NCBI RefSeq assembly: GCF_040412425.1
Contig: NC_089777.1
Location: forward strand, 37,134,037 to 37,198,036
Direction: 5' to 3'
Source of the DNA: Macrobrachium rosenbergii
Lineage: Eukaryota; Arthropoda; Malacostraca; Decapoda; Palaemonidae
DNA length: 64,000 bases
The translations under genes were made by a program, and so were the position numbers. Numbering within the stretch: the first letter of the stretch is position 1; every line of letters starts with the position of its first letter. The notes under the pieces were generated by a model. It saw only the letters and a program-made list of their open reading frames with translations. It was not told the origin of the DNA and did no database searches. This document shows, piece after piece, positions 15,533 through 26,897 of the stretch.

Positions 15533-17925
15533 TGGGTAGAAGGTGGTCAAAGGTTGAATTATCAGCTGACAACGACGGCCTGAGAATTAACGGAATAAGA
15601 ACCTTCCTTCGTTTGCTAAACTAACTTAATTTCGATAACCCTGTAATTTTTCAAGATCTAATTAAAAATGAATTCAGACTAACACCCTGGGTCCAGGAAG
15701 TCAATAAATATTCTTAATATGGGTCGAATGTTGAGCAACCTCATGGCCCAATTGGTGGGAATTTGAGTGCGTCTCTTTCCAGAGTTCGGGCTCTTTGGGT
15801 ACGGAGTACGATCGCAGCCATACAGGTGAAAATACTACTGACAGAATTACTTTGGCCTAACCTAGTTCTAGCAAAATCACGCGATAACCAATAGAATGGC
15901 CAATAATGCTGAAAGATTTAGCATGTAACCTGGGGCGCTGATTTCAAAGTTTCATTATCTCTTAATAAAACTTACCTCGGCGGTTGAAGGGACGAACCCT
16001 TACTGCCACTCGTATTTTATCCATGACAGATTTTTCTTCTGGCTTTAAGCACGTAAAACACTGTACATAAATGTGAAGTTACTCCATGATTACAATATAT
16101 TTGGTTGTTTGCGTCTCACAGCACAATGTACGTCCACCCTTCCCACTAGTTCATCGCAAACTGACTGACTCACAACATCCGGGGATCTGCTTTGTCCCGT
16201 TCATTTACCAACCCTTTTGCAGAGCGGATCGCAAACTCTGTGTTGGCAGATTCAAACTGTTCGAATCTCTTGCTGACTTCGAAAATAATCATTTCAGCTA
16301 AATTTAAACATTATTATACTGAGTTTATGCATGTATATAAATAATAAATATGTGATGTACAATTTCACTGATTATTAATTATAACTATTTTTCTGTAAGT
16401 CTACTTCAAAACCTTAAAATATAACATATAACGTACAATAGAACATCGTACGTTCGGAATGCTCAGCTGCCGTAGCTCTCAGTCTTATGAACGCGGCACT
16501 GGGAACCACTCTTCTCTCTCCTCCTCACTGATGTCCCCGCCCCTAGAAGAGTTTTCATATCTCGCCAGACTGATGTATGGAAAATGACAACTTTCTATCC
16601 AAATTGACTAGGATACAGCGCGCATGTGCTTAAAGTCTCATTACGTTATACAATTTCAAAAGCGGTTTAACAGTGCTTTATCGACACACATGATGAAATA
16701 AAACTCTTCGCATAAACTACCAACTTTCTAGAAACAGCCACGTTTTCTACGAAAGCTAACTGTTGATGAGTGACTGCTCTTGATCGAAACTTGATGGACA
16801 GCCGGTGCCGTCACCTGGGTCATTCATATTATCAAACCTTCATATCAATAAGGACAATATAATCCACTTTGCAATAACTTATACGTAAGTGTGCCTGGAA
16901 TTATTTACATCCGAATAAAAGTACAGATCTAATGTAAATAAACACTCGTTGATTGTTATAAGATGGATTTCGTATAACGCTAAGCCTAATGTAAACCGAA
17001 ACAATAAGAGTTAAAACGCTTCTTGTTTCATGAGAAGAACAGTTGATAACGACGACACTTCAGTAAAAAAAAAAGTGGGATAATACAAATTTGATTTTAA
17101 AGACCGACGACGTTTTGGTCTTTCAGTAAGCTTAAGTCAGCTTTTCAATAGCAACCCAGAAGGTAAAACATCGTCGGATGCAGTGCTCCCCTAAAATGTC
17201 TTAGGAATACGAAAAGGATTCGGACGAGACTTATGTTTCTTAGAAGAGCAGTCATTATCATAATCACACGTGGGTGAACAAAGAAGCTGAATACTATGTG
17301 AACATTTCTCTGATAATTTTTCATAGTAGGTCTAAAAAGAGTAGGCCTAGGCATATGTTTAAACTTTTATGTACAAATTTCCCCATTACCACAGTTTTAA
17401 ACCTTTTTTTTTAGTTTATTTTCTGTACTTTAAAACGTTTCTGTCTGCCTTTTTTTTTTTACTTTACATATGGTATTCCACTCTGTGGGACTTACTTATC
17501 AAGGTAATGAATTACGGATGAAAAAGTAGTCTTCGTTTGCCGGCCATGCCCCCAGAGATCCACAATATTCTTTACGGCAAGAGCCAGTGCAGTTCAAACC
17601 TAATCTCAGCCGACCAACCGAGTAAAATACTTATGCTCCCAACGACTTCTCAAGTACCCATTTATCTTAATAAACCTTGCATTGAGATATTCCGGTAAAA
17701 TTACAGTAATATGTGAGATCTCTAAATTATCTTTAGGACGATATTTTGAACCAACGAAAACGTGTCCTCATCAATTTGGACTTTTTAATTGATTGCGCTT
17801 CTGAAAAAGCAAGAGTTGGGAGTTTGTGCCTCATATCAAACGAGCCAAATTAACAGTTGTCGTTTTGGTTAAACAAATATTTTTACCTCCTTTCCATATT
17901 CGTATAACGCTTTTTTTCTTCTTTT
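15533..17925. other. Intronic or upstream sequence
   Basis: No exon supported. A GC-richer patch near 16450-16560 contains TCAGTC and CCCCGCCCC, which would fit an arthropod initiator and an Sp1-like box, but there is no transcript evidence. Confidence 0.3.
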
Positions 17926-18272
17926 TAGTTTTCTGTAAAAGAAAACTATTGCGATAGCTTTGTCCATCAGTCCGCACTTTTTCTCTCCACCCTCAGATTT
18001 TAAAACTACTAATGCTAGAGGGCTGCAAATTGGTATGTTGATCATCCACCTTCCAATCATCAAACATACCAAAGTGCAGTCCTCTAGCCTCAGCAGTTTT
18101 TATTTTATTTAAGTTTAAGTTTAACCATGGATCATGCGTCTGGCAGCGCTTTCCGGAGGCGTCGCCAACGCACCTCTGAGCGGTGCCTGGTCGTAGCTGA
18201 GAGTTCCACACAGCATTATTTGCTGTACAGGAAACTTAGTTGCGCCGAAGAAATTCGGTGCATTTTTTACTT
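17926..18272 (+). mobile_element. Foldback MITE-like family R2, copy B
   Basis: The left end is a near-perfect hairpin (TAGTTTTCT, GTAAA loop, AGAAAACTA). The centre is a palindrome built on CTAGAGGGCTGCAAATTGGTA and a degraded inverted partner near 18060. The right end is a GCGCCGAAG/ATTCGGTGC hairpin followed by ATTTTTTACTTG. It is non-coding. Confidence 0.8.
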
Positions 18273-18586
18273 GTTTTTAATACTGTTACTCCGCTAGTTA
18301 ACAATTTTCCTTTACTTGAGGAAGCGGCTTCTGAGGTAAACAACAATTGGTCACAGCCACATTTTTCCTGAAATGGCTGCATATAAAGTAAAATGTCCAC
18401 AATTTCAATTGTTTCAGACGCCCAAGTTGAGGGCTCACCAGCGTCACTTCCAACCCATTGATATTATCATTCGACAACTAGGAGCGGAAATTCCACTTAA
18501 TTCTCTATTAGGGTCTGTTAAGAAGTGTGGTCCGCATTGTGAAATGTTTCTGAATTAAAATTCTAATGGATATTCTTGTGTTGCAG
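18273..18586. other. Intronic sequence upstream of candidate exon
   Basis: A 61-codon open frame at 18373-18558 has no splice support and is not called. Confidence 0.35.
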
Positions 18587-18662
18587 GTAACCAAAAGGTG
18601 ATGCAGTACAGTGAGGATAGTGTTGAAAACCTGAAGAAACTTGTGGGAGATTTCGAAAAAGA
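18587..18662 (+). CDS. Candidate internal exon, unknown protein
   Basis: The acceptor (TTCTTGTGTTGCAG) and the donor (GA|GTAAGT) are both strong. Only one of the three frames is open; it enters in phase 1, leaves in phase 2 and contains NQKVMQYSEDSVENLKKLVG followed by DFEK. The peptide is hydrophilic and helix- or coiled-coil-like. A phase-compatible terminal exon lies at 21023. No family is recognised. An R1 repeat follows 110 bp downstream in the intron. Confidence 0.55.
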
Positions 18663-18775
18663 GTAAGTTAAAAACAAATAGGAACAAGGGTGAATGGAAG
18701 CCAGTAAGATGAAGCAATGAATGTTAACATGGCTAGTAGAAGAATGGATTAGGAAGTGTTAGAACTGAATTGAAT

Positions 18776-19069
18776 TGAATAAAGAATTTAGGCCAAAGGC
18801 CAACCGCTGGGACCTATGAGGTCATTCAGCGCTGAAACAGAAACTGACAGTAACAGTTTTGAAAGGTGTAACAGGAGTTACACATTGCATTTTCACTATG
18901 AATAGGAGAGGGTGGAAAGTAAGATGGAAGAAAGAGAATATGAAAGGAGGTAAAATAGAAAGAACGAAAGGGGTTGCAGCTAGGGGCCGATACCACGCTG
19001 CAAAGAACAAGTACACTCCTACAGCGCACCGCATGAGGTGCACTGACGGCGCTAGACCCCCTACGGGAG
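18776..19069 (+). repeat. SINE-like repeat R1, copy b
   Basis: It contains TTTAGGCCAAAGGCCAACCG and the CCTATGAGGTCATTCAGCGC core and ends near GACGGCGCTAGACCCCCTAC. The long minus-strand frames here (for example 18826-19353) arise from the repeat. Confidence 0.88.
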
Positions 19070-19376
19070 GAAGTGTTAGAGAGAGGACAGTCAAGTCTAG
19101 AAGGGCTGGATCGTTGGCTTAGAAGTGGAACTGGAAAGGAGGGCCTTAATTTCCTGGAAGGACGAGTGTTTGCAATGCAGAAAAGGATGGCACGAGGTGT
19201 CCAGGGTGAATGTACGTTGCTGGTTAGCCTTCCATATTGGCTGCAATGAAATGGATGCCATGGGATTTTTCTGCACAGGGGCTTCATCCAAAATTCTGCA
19301 GTTACGGGAAATATGAGGTCATGACCATTGTCTCGTTTCTTCTGGGGAACCACCTCGTTATGAGAAATGTTTAATG

Positions 19377-19378
<2 letters not shown>
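19070..19378. other. Intronic sequence
   Basis: No feature recognised beyond short open frames. Confidence 0.35.

Positions 19379-19428
<50 letters not shown>
19379..19428. repeat. (TA)n microsatellite
   Basis: About 50 bp of pure AT. Confidence 0.96.
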
Positions 19429-19433
<5 letters not shown>

Positions 19434-19457
19434 TAAAGGCAATGCCACGAAAGAAAG

Positions 19458-19598
19458 AGAAACAATGGAGTACTGCAATGCCTTTTGACTTATAGTCCTT
19501 TACTTAGCAGAGAAACAATGGAGTGCTGCAAGGCCATTCGACTTACAGTCTTTTACTTAGCAGACTGCTAAGTACAGGACTATAAGTCTAAAGGCCAC
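19458..19598. repeat. 53 bp direct repeat with inverted third arm
   Basis: Two direct copies of a 53 bp unit beginning GAAACAATGGAGT and ending TTACTTAGCAG are followed by an inverted partial copy starting CTGCTAAGTA, which can pair with either direct copy. Confidence 0.85.
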
Positions 19599-19620
19599 GT
19601 TCCATATTTTCGTGATTCAG

Positions 19621-19621
<1 letters not shown>

Positions 19622-19664
<43 letters not shown>

Positions 19665-19698
19665 TATATATAGATATATATAGTATACGCATTTATTT

Positions 19699-19766
<68 letters not shown>
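19622..19766. repeat. (CA)n and (TA)n microsatellites
   Basis: A 42 bp CA tract, a short TAGATATATA bridge, then about 65 bp of TA. Confidence 0.96.
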
Positions 19767-19770
<4 letters not shown>

Positions 19771-20169
19771 TTAAGTTCTTTCAGTTAACATAACTTGATA
19801 CTGAACAAAAACGTTTTAATTTATAGTTATTCTGATTATTCAGTGTAAAAATGTAGATATATAATTCTGAATGATGTGCACCTTTACTATCATTATCTTA
19901 CTGCATACGAGTAAATATGATGGTTCTATTACTGACCTAGAAGAGCAATAAAGTGAGGTAACTGAACAAATGTACTCTTGTTAACCACGTTATTGGCTTG
20001 CATTTAAGATGAGTACTATTCATAAATATAACTAGAGCGATAACTTAGACTGTTTAAGTTTCCAATATCTAGAATTTACTAATCCTGTACTCTTGGATAT
20101 GTCTGTACTTATGTGAATATAAATATCTACATAACTGCTTTCACTGTTATCTGTCTATTCATCTATCTA
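19767..20169. other. Unassigned intronic sequence
   Basis: AT-rich, no gene or repeat recognised. Confidence 0.4.
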
Positions 20170-20292
<123 letters not shown>

Positions 20293-20405
20293 TTTTATTC
20301 CCATTAGTTTTCTCATTACAGTAGGCTATGTACTTTTGACGATATTTTCAGTTTACTTGATTAAAGTGATCTACTGCCTGATTTTTTAAATTGCGCTATC
20401 CTTTT

Positions 20406-20761
20406 CGTTTTCTGTAAAAGAAAACTAATGTGCCGGTTTTCTCTGTCCGCCCTCAGATCTTAAAAACTACTAAGGCTAGAGGGTTGCAAATTGGTACGTT
20501 GATCATCCTTCCTCCAATCATCAAACATATCAAATTGCAGCCTTCTAGCCTCAGTAGTTTTTGTTTTATTTAAGGTTAAACTTGGCCATAATCGTACTTC
20601 AGGCAACGATATAGGATAGGCCACCAACAGGCAGTGGATCACGTTTCATGGGCCGCAGATCATACAGCATTATACCGAGACCACCGAAAGATATATCTAC
20701 TTTCGGTGGCCTTAATTATACGTTGTGGCGCTGAAGAAACTTCGGCGCATTTTTTTACTTG
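20406..20761 (+). mobile_element. Foldback MITE-like family R2, copy C
   Basis: It has the same three-hairpin plan as copy B: a TTTTCT/AGAAAA left hairpin, the CTAGAGGGTTGCAA central palindrome, and a right hairpin GCGCTGAAG/CTTCGGCGC followed by a T-run and ACTTG. It has an additional inner hairpin, ACCACCGAAAG/CTTTCGGTGG, absent from copies A and B. Confidence 0.82.
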
Positions 20762-20905
20762 TCTAGTATATAATTAATTCTCTTGATTTAAATTAGTTCA
20801 CTTTACAATTTTCACTGATGTATTCCTTCTTAGTATATATTTACATACATATCTACGGTATAAACATATACATACACATATATATACTAAGAACGAATAC
20901 ATGAG

Positions 20906-20910
<5 letters not shown>

Positions 20911-20981
<71 letters not shown>
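20911..20981. repeat. (TA)n microsatellite
   Basis: About 70 bp of pure AT. Confidence 0.96.
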
Positions 20982-20984
<3 letters not shown>

Positions 20985-21022
20985 TTAAGATAGTTACAGA
21001 GATATTTATATTTACATTATAG

Positions 21023-21041
21023 AGAAGCCTTCAAGAAATGA
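21023..21041 (+). CDS. Candidate terminal coding exon (EAFKK-stop)
   Basis: After an ACATTATAG acceptor, one base completes the split codon left by the exon at 18587 to give Glu, followed by EAFKK and TGA. The joined C-terminus would read DFEKEEAFKK. The downstream sequence to about 21132 is duplicated at 24070-24183, possibly as 3' UTR. The exon is tiny and the acceptor is AT-rich, so this is a phase-based inference only. Confidence 0.3.
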
Positions 21042-21132
21042 TGATACTCAAGGAAGACCCCCAGACTGACAGTTTCCATTTTAATTGTCCTTTTAAAATT
21101 TTGTATATTCACTTATTTCTGTAAATTTTCTA
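21027..21132 (+). repeat. Duplicated segment R6, copy 1
   Basis: About 106 bp, including CCCCCAGACTGACAG and TTTCCATTTTAATTGTCC, matches 24070-24183 at roughly 80-85 percent by eye. Confidence 0.85.
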
Positions 21133-21424
21133 TATATATATAACATATGTGTAGCTTTTGAGTCAGGGGATGGGGGTTGCTGCAGCACGCCCCAAGATTT
21201 GGGCAGAGACAAATTTTTCGGGCATAGCCGATGTAGCAGGGCTACTCAGCTGGCTATTCAACCACTGCAATTTATTTCAGGAACAGCTTTTATCTATTAT
21301 CATACTACATTAAAAAGCATAACCCATACTAATTACTCAGTTCAATTTTATACTGTAGGCTTTATGCAATACTTGTAAATGTGGGTGAAATTTAGCAGTG
21401 AACCTTCATTTTTATATGGTGTGT
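21133..21424. other. Unassigned sequence
   Basis: Contains a GC-richer patch near 21160-21240; nothing recognised. Confidence 0.35.
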
Positions 21425-21708
21425 AAAGTTCCTCATCGGACGGGTGGGTGTCGTTCTCAGCTAGCACTCTGCTGGGCCCGTGTTCGATTCTCTGACTGGT
21501 CAATGATGAATGAGAGGAATTTATTTTTGGTGGTAGAAATTCAATTCTCGTTATAATGTGGTTCAGATTCCACAATACGCTGTAGGTCCCATTGCTAGGT
21601 AGCCAATTGGTTCTTAACCACGTAAAATAAATCTAATCCTTCAGACCACCCCTAGGAGAGCTGTTAATCAGCTCCATGGTCTGGTTAAACTAAGGTATAC
21701 TTACTTAT
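21425..21708 (+). mobile_element. tRNA-derived SINE, full-length-like copy
   Basis: The head contains a B-box-like GTTCGATTC at 21482-21490 preceded by GCTAGCACTCTGCTGGGCCC, as in a tRNA-derived promoter. The body contains AATTTATTTTTGGTGGTAGAAATTC split by small gaps, GATTCCACAATACGCTGTAGG and CCAATTGGTTCTTAACCACG. The tail ends near GGTTAAACTAAGGTATACTT. The body and tail recur inverted at 54295-54495. I know this body type as common in decapod genomes. Confidence 0.82.
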
Positions 21709-21870
21709 ATGGTGTGTAGAATACATGTCCAGTGTCTTCATGAAGTGTGGTTTCTTTCTTCACACATGTGTATATGCATATGTGTATATATATGTAATTA
21801 CTTGGATTTATGGGCAAAATATATTTTGGGCAGAGAGGGTTCAGGCCCCCCCAGATGAGAAGGGTCCCTG

Positions 21871-21998
<128 letters not shown>

Positions 21999-22356
21999 TA
22001 TATCGTGTATCCCGAAGGCCTGCAACATAGTTGTGGATATGATCGGGGTAGTTAACTGAGCAAATACTAAATATAAAAGATTAATTCCGGTAATTGAGTG
22101 TAGATATTTTACATTAAATGTTCTAGTATTTATGTAATAATTCTGTATCACATGTGTGTAAGCAGTTAAGGAATGCATCTTGAAATGTACCTTGCGGGCA
22201 TTACAAGTGAACTCAGTGGTGGACTGTACAAGTTATAAAAACATATGCATCCCTTGTATATATGTTAATGTTGTCCATCATGAACTTTTTTTTTTTTTAC
22301 TTTTCTTTATCTCTGTCAGAAATTTTTAATCTAAAATCGATGTACATAGCAATGGA
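21999..22356. other. Unassigned intronic sequence
   Basis: No gene or repeat recognised apart from a short T-run near 22288. Confidence 0.4.
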
Positions 22357-22663
22357 TAGGATAGGGATACAGTATTTTTGCCAATAGCCAAGAGCTGGGA
22401 CCTATGAGGTCGGATAGCACTAAAAGAGAAATTGACAGTACGAAGGTTTGGAAGGTATAACAGGAGGAAAACCTCACAGTTACATTATGAAGCAATGTTA
22501 AGAGCGGTTGGACAGCAAAATGGATGAAAGAGTATATGAATGGAGGTACATTAAAAAGGATGGAAGGGATTGCAGCTTGGGCCAAGGGACGCTGCAAAGA
22601 ACCTTAACTAATGCCTATAATGCACCACGTGAGGTGCACTGACGGCACTATCCCCCTACGGGG
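22357..22663 (+). repeat. SINE-like repeat R1, copy c
   Basis: A diverged copy keeping GCTGGGACCTATGAGGTC, GTAACAGG-like and GAGGTGCACTGACGGCACTA landmarks and ending CCCCCTACGGGG. Confidence 0.85.
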
Positions 22664-23125
22664 TTATTTAGTAGTGGTTTATGCACATTTAAAGAGTTAA
22701 TTTAAAACTTTGTCCAATGACCAGGTCAGCATACACCAGGTTGTCTAGTGTTTTTATTATTTGATAATAATAATCTTATTTTGCTTGGTTAAAATTAATC
22801 AAATTACCTCTTGCATTTTCAGATTTATTCCATCTTGACTCTACTTTTGTATTAATTGTAATTTCTGTAAACAAAAAAAAATAAAACTCCTATAAGCCAC
22901 ATGCGATGTGTGTACTAACGATGGTTGTGTGCACAAAACTACTACCTGGTACAAAGTCCAAGAGAGCAGGCATCGTTGGTGGCTGGTATGGTTTTGTTCC
23001 TTTGTACTCATGTTAATGTTCTTGAGTTTACTTTATTAAAACTGGTTACCTTATCTCTTCAACTTCTCACTGATCAATAAGGTGTCCCTAAGTCTGGAGA
23101 CACGGAAAACATCACTTTTATAACT

Positions 23126-23159
<34 letters not shown>

Positions 23160-23171
23160 CCACAGCTTAAA
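22664..23171. other. Unassigned sequence with a T30 tract
   Basis: Nothing coding is visible. A homopolymer T run of about 30 bp lies at 23127-23157. Confidence 0.5.
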
Positions 23172-23443
23172 GAATAGAATAGAATACAGAATTTAGGCCT
23201 AAGGCCAAGTGCTGGGACCTATGAGGTCATTCAGCGTGTAAAACGAAAATTGACAATAAAAATATTTGAAAGGAAAACATCACAATTGCACTAAGAAACA
23301 ATTGTTAGGAGGGGGTGGAATGTGAGATGGAAGAAATTATGAACGGAGGTACAGTTAAAGGAATGAAAGGGGTTACAGCTACGATCGAAAAGAAGCTGCA
23401 AAGAACCTTACATAATGCCTTCAGTGCACGACATGTTGTGCAC
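23172..23443 (+). repeat. SINE-like repeat R1, copy d
   Basis: It begins AATAGAATACAGAATTTAGG and carries GGGACCTATGAGGTCATTCA. It is shorter than other copies and lacks the CCCCTACGGGG end. Confidence 0.84.
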
Positions 23444-23589
23444 TATCCTGCAGATTAAATATGAGTTTATTGAAAGAAGAAAGGATTGAACTGGTACTTA
23501 TCCGTGGACGTGAAGGATGGTTGTATCGAAAGACAATGATTTTAATGCACGCCATCCTAGAAGAACCACAACTGACTTTTTTGCTTTAG

Positions 23590-23726
23590 GGAAGGTGGCT
23601 ACAAAGTTTAAATGTCCTCACATGGATGGAAATGTGGAGTTAATGCATCAGGTTCCTGTGAATCCCACAAAGCGCATCGAACTTTGCATCACAAATGGTG
23701 GTAACCACATTGAAGATGTTCACTGA
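23590..23726 (+). CDS. Candidate terminal exon, unknown protein
   Basis: A textbook acceptor (branch-like AACTGAC, then TTTTTTGCTTTAG) precedes a phase-1 frame reading GKVATKFKCPHMDGNVELMH, then QVPVNPTKRIELCITNGG and a TGA at 23724-23726. The acceptor lies in the longer open frame 23517-23726. An AATAAA at 24287 could be its poly(A) signal. It does not splice in phase to the 18587 exon, so an intervening exon or a separate gene is required. The single CPHM motif is not enough for a zinc-finger call. No family is recognised. Confidence 0.45.
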
Positions 23727-24292
23727 TGAAAACACATTCTTTGTGTTTGTCTGCAATAGTTATGAACAGCCACTTTATACAACAAATTTAAGTGATTAAA
23801 TGCAGAACAGGAGCTTTTGAACTTCACTAAGGTCCTCTTCAGCTGTACTGAGCAAAAATTACAGAGTTTACATAGACATGCAAGAGAAAATGCACAATTT
23901 TTAAAAGGGCACTTATCAGGCAGTTGGGCACTTTCCAAGCAAACAAGGCCTTACCTCCAGAGATGCTTTCACAGACCGGTTAATATGCCTCACAGCCAAT
24001 CTAGAATATTTAGGAAGCAATTGCTCCTTCAGAGAGCAAACCACTCAATTACGTATACAATGACAAGACGACGCCTTCAAGAAAAGATGTTACTCAAGGA
24101 AAACCCCCAGACTGACAATTTCCATTTTAATTGTCCCTTTACAAATTTTTTATTTTCACTTTTATTTCCACGTAAACTTCATAATTTTTTCTCATACAGC
24201 TTAAGCTCCTGTTCTGTATTTACTCACATTTGTTATACAGAGTGGCTTTTCTTAACTAATGAAGATGTTATTTATTATTTCAATTAAATAAA
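23727..24292 (+). other. Possible 3' UTR ending at AATAAA (24287-24292)
   Basis: After the TGA at 23726 the strand continues to an AATAAA embedded in TTAAATAAAATG. A second long frame (23817-24287) overlaps it. It contains the R6 duplicate and is probably fortuitous. Confidence 0.3.
24070..24183 (+). repeat. Duplicated segment R6, copy 2
   Basis: It matches 21027-21132 from GCCTTCAAGAAA through the CCCCCAGACTGACAATTTCC core. The copies are 3 kb apart and in the same orientation. Confidence 0.85.
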
Positions 24293-24429
24293 ATGTTCTA
24301 TTTTTTTGGCAACAATATGCATTTTGCCTGCATCCAGTACATAAAATGCTACCCGGTAGTATTATTTACGTAATTTACCAGATTAAAATTAATTACTTTA
24401 CATTATAAATATTTTTATTGGTTTATTCC

Positions 24430-24446
24430 TATATATATATATTGTA

Positions 24447-24531
<85 letters not shown>

Positions 24532-24533
24532 TA
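24430..24533. repeat. (TA)n microsatellite
   Basis: About 100 bp of TA with TG interruptions at the left end and a CACAATATG flank. Confidence 0.95.
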
Positions 24534-24935
24534 CACAATATGTATATAATTAAAATATAAAACTTTCCATTTTTTCAACATCAAGCTGTTATTTTAACAA
24601 TGACTGGCTACTGGAAAAAGACAAGGAACTTCACCATTCATACTTCATCTGCTGCACTTGAAGTGGCAATATCTGATGTTTCACACATGGGAACAGCCAT
24701 TGAAAGATGTCTATTGGAAAGATGCTTAGTAAGTGTGCCCTGGAGAGCCAAGCTTACTTGGAGTCAAGCCTAGCATAGGTCTCAGGGTATTTCAACGTAG
24801 CTGCATCAGTGAGGTATAACGTGCTGTAATATAACAGTTCACTTTGTGTAGCTGGATCTTTTCCAGTGGAATATATTGCATATTGAACCTGCAATATACA
24901 TATATACAAAGATCAATGCGCAACCATCTACAAGG
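24534..24935. other. Unassigned sequence with short + frame
   Basis: A 57-codon + strand frame runs from 24601 to 24774 with an internal GTAAGT. It contains ALEVAISDVSHMGTAIERCL but matches nothing I know, so it is not called as a gene. Confidence 0.25.
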
Positions 24936-25045
24936 GTACTTGGTAGCTCCATATGCCATTAGTTACCGCATCAGCAGAGCCAAGCAGTATTGGGTCTGGT
25001 CAGTATTTGGGTGGGTAACCACATACATCGGCACACTAGGTCCAT
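24936..25045 (+). pseudogene. 5S rRNA-like sequence (5S pseudogene or 5S-derived SINE)
   Basis: The stretch CCAAGCAGTATTGGGTCTGG followed by TCAGTATTTGGGTGGGTAACC aligns with the internal control region of eukaryotic 5S rRNA (box A AAGTTAAGCAGCG-like, box C GTACTTGGATGGGTGACC-like). Homology upstream of it is weak and downstream it fades after about 25 bp. It is therefore a decayed 5S copy or the head of a SINE3-type element, not a functional gene. Confidence 0.6.
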
Positions 25046-25280
25046 GAACATCAGACGCTCAGGGCATGGGGCTTGCAAACTCATCCCATAGAGACTTCCT
25101 AAACACTTGAGGGGTGCCACATTCTGAAGCCATCCCTTCTAAGTGGGAGAGGCATACAAGTATCAAAATAATATATCAAGGTAGAGTAACATGTATCTAT
25201 AATTATGTTTATGCAAACAGCCAGCTCCTATAAGGCAGGTGGCCCCAGAGAAAAATATATAATAGCAATTATTGACAGGT

Positions 25281-25373
25281 TTATACTTTAACCGCTGAAT
25301 CATGGATGAGCTCCACTTCTTCCTTAACAGCAGCTGCTTCATATCCCAACACAGAAGGTTCATCAGCAGTGCT
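25281..25373 (-). CDS. Candidate terminal exon of small minus-strand gene
   Basis: After a TGGGCTTTCAG acceptor, 31 codons run in phase 0 to TAA. The peptide is STADEPSVLGYEAAAVKEE then VELIHDSAVKV, an acidic Ala/Val/Glu-rich C-terminus with codon usage unlike the AT-rich surroundings. It joins in phase to the exon ending at 26008. No family is recognised. The upstream intron overlaps nothing notable. Confidence 0.55.
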   Translation of the reverse strand, partial: STADEPSVLGYEAAAVKEEVELIHDSAVKV

Positions 25374-26007
25374 CTGAAAGCCCAACACACACCTAACCAT
25401 TCACCTTTATCTTGCATGACATGTCTCCAGCACCAGTTAAATAACAATAACTACGATAAAAATTCTGATTTGATTTATAAAAGTTTGGTCTGATAATTTC
25501 CACTGGAACCCCTATTGTTCTTCAGTATATGATGAAAATGGTTAAAATATAAATTTATGATAAATATGAAAATCTAATAACTGATAAAAATGGTTACCAT
25601 AAAAATATTAATAGCTTCTGAAAAGCCAATACTTTCTACTTTCATTACTTACAACCTCCTATGGAACCTGAAATACAATGCTGACTTCTCTCATCTACAT
25701 TCTTGGGGCAGTCCACCTATAATGTGCTCCCCAGTAGGGGGACATCACAAAGGTCATGTATAGTGGGTTACACGAGTATAAGCTATACTCAGTCTATTCA
25801 GCCTAACCTCAAATCTCTTGATTTCTTGGTATGATGATAATCAAAATTCAATCAATGGACAGACTTTGATACAGTACGAAGTTCTTAGAGAAAAAATTCC
25901 ATTTACTTTACCCTTTTTGTTTAATATAATTATGAAATATGTGATCATAAATTAACAAGGACTCATTAACATTAATGAAAATGATAAAAACAAGTTGAAA
26001 AACTTAC

Positions 26008-26081
26008 CTTTACAGGCCCAGCAAAGAGCTGAATTAGTACTGCAACTCCCATCTTAGCTTGGTGGGTTTGATCAAATCTTT
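26008..26081 (-). CDS. Candidate internal exon of small minus-strand gene
   Basis: A perfect AAG|GTAAGT donor follows 24 codons reading RFDQTHQAKMGVAVLIQLFA then GPVK. It enters in phase 1 at a GGGTAG acceptor whose pyrimidine tract is weak, and leaves in phase 0. It fits both the exon at 25281-25373 and the start exon at 26898-26928. The middle is moderately hydrophobic (GVAVLIQLFAG) but too short for a confident membrane segment. An alternative start is its internal ATG. Confidence 0.55.
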
Positions 26082-26287
26082 CTACCCATTACAGTAATCA
26101 CGTTTATTTTCAAAGAGAATTTCTTGTAAATCTGAGATTATCTAAAATCCAGCTACATGCAGTTAAACAACTAGGAATTGGGAAGAGATCAACATAAAGG
26201 AATAAAACAATGCAGCTGGGACTATGGGCTAACACAGGTTTGAAATTTCTAGGACACTGGGTCACTTCAATGAAACTCTTAAAAACC

Positions 26288-26345
26288 ATTAACACAGGAT
26301 CTCTTATGTCACAGTGAAGCACCATTTTCGGTGTCAGTGACTTTC
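26288..26345 (-). CDS. Possible alternative terminal exon
   Basis: The frame reads KGQDDEVKVTDTENGASL followed by TGA. It is acidic and protein-like, but the putative acceptor (AATAAAACAG or TAATAG) lacks a pyrimidine tract. It lies between two exons of the small minus-strand candidate gene and could be an alternative 3' end. It could equally be chance. Confidence 0.2.
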
Positions 26346-26897
26346 ACCTCATCATCCTGACCCTTTCTATTACTGTTTTATTTTCTCGAACATACCACAA
26401 TGAAGTATAGGTATTCTGCTTTAACATGTCACAAGTATGAGTGCCATGGCAGGGGTAGTAACTTTACAGACATCTTACAAGAGAAAACACTGCCCCATTC
26501 AATTTCTAGCTCTGGGGCAGACAGGATTTGAAAAGGCCTAGAGACTGTAAGGATTATAACTGCTGTACTAATATTTGTAATGGCTCAATAACATGAGGAA
26601 AAAAATGTATTACAAATAACTTGCATTATGATTTCTTCTTTTATTCTTTACTTTCCTTAAGCTCCTACACAACATATATAAATTAAGTTTCAAAAGATAC
26701 ATTTCATGTGCCAAAAAATATATACATATTGTACAATAACCTGAAATCATTAGCAGGATGAAAAAATCTAAACTCACAAAAAACTAGCAACATTTTATGG
26801 TATTCACATTTACCATACACCTCTCAATTCATAAAAAATATTGCAAAGATCAATTGCTTAGGATACCCCTGTAAAAGATGTAGAGTACAGTACTGAC

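Noticed and set aside
18826..19353. 175-codon minus frame
   Set aside because: It lies mostly in SINE-like repeat R1 read backwards; similar frames appear over other R1 copies (22331-22597, 49094-49399).
26426..26500. Minus-strand splice-like pair giving LEIEWGSVFS
   Set aside because: Joining it to the next exon at 26081 creates a TAA, so it cannot belong to the chain.
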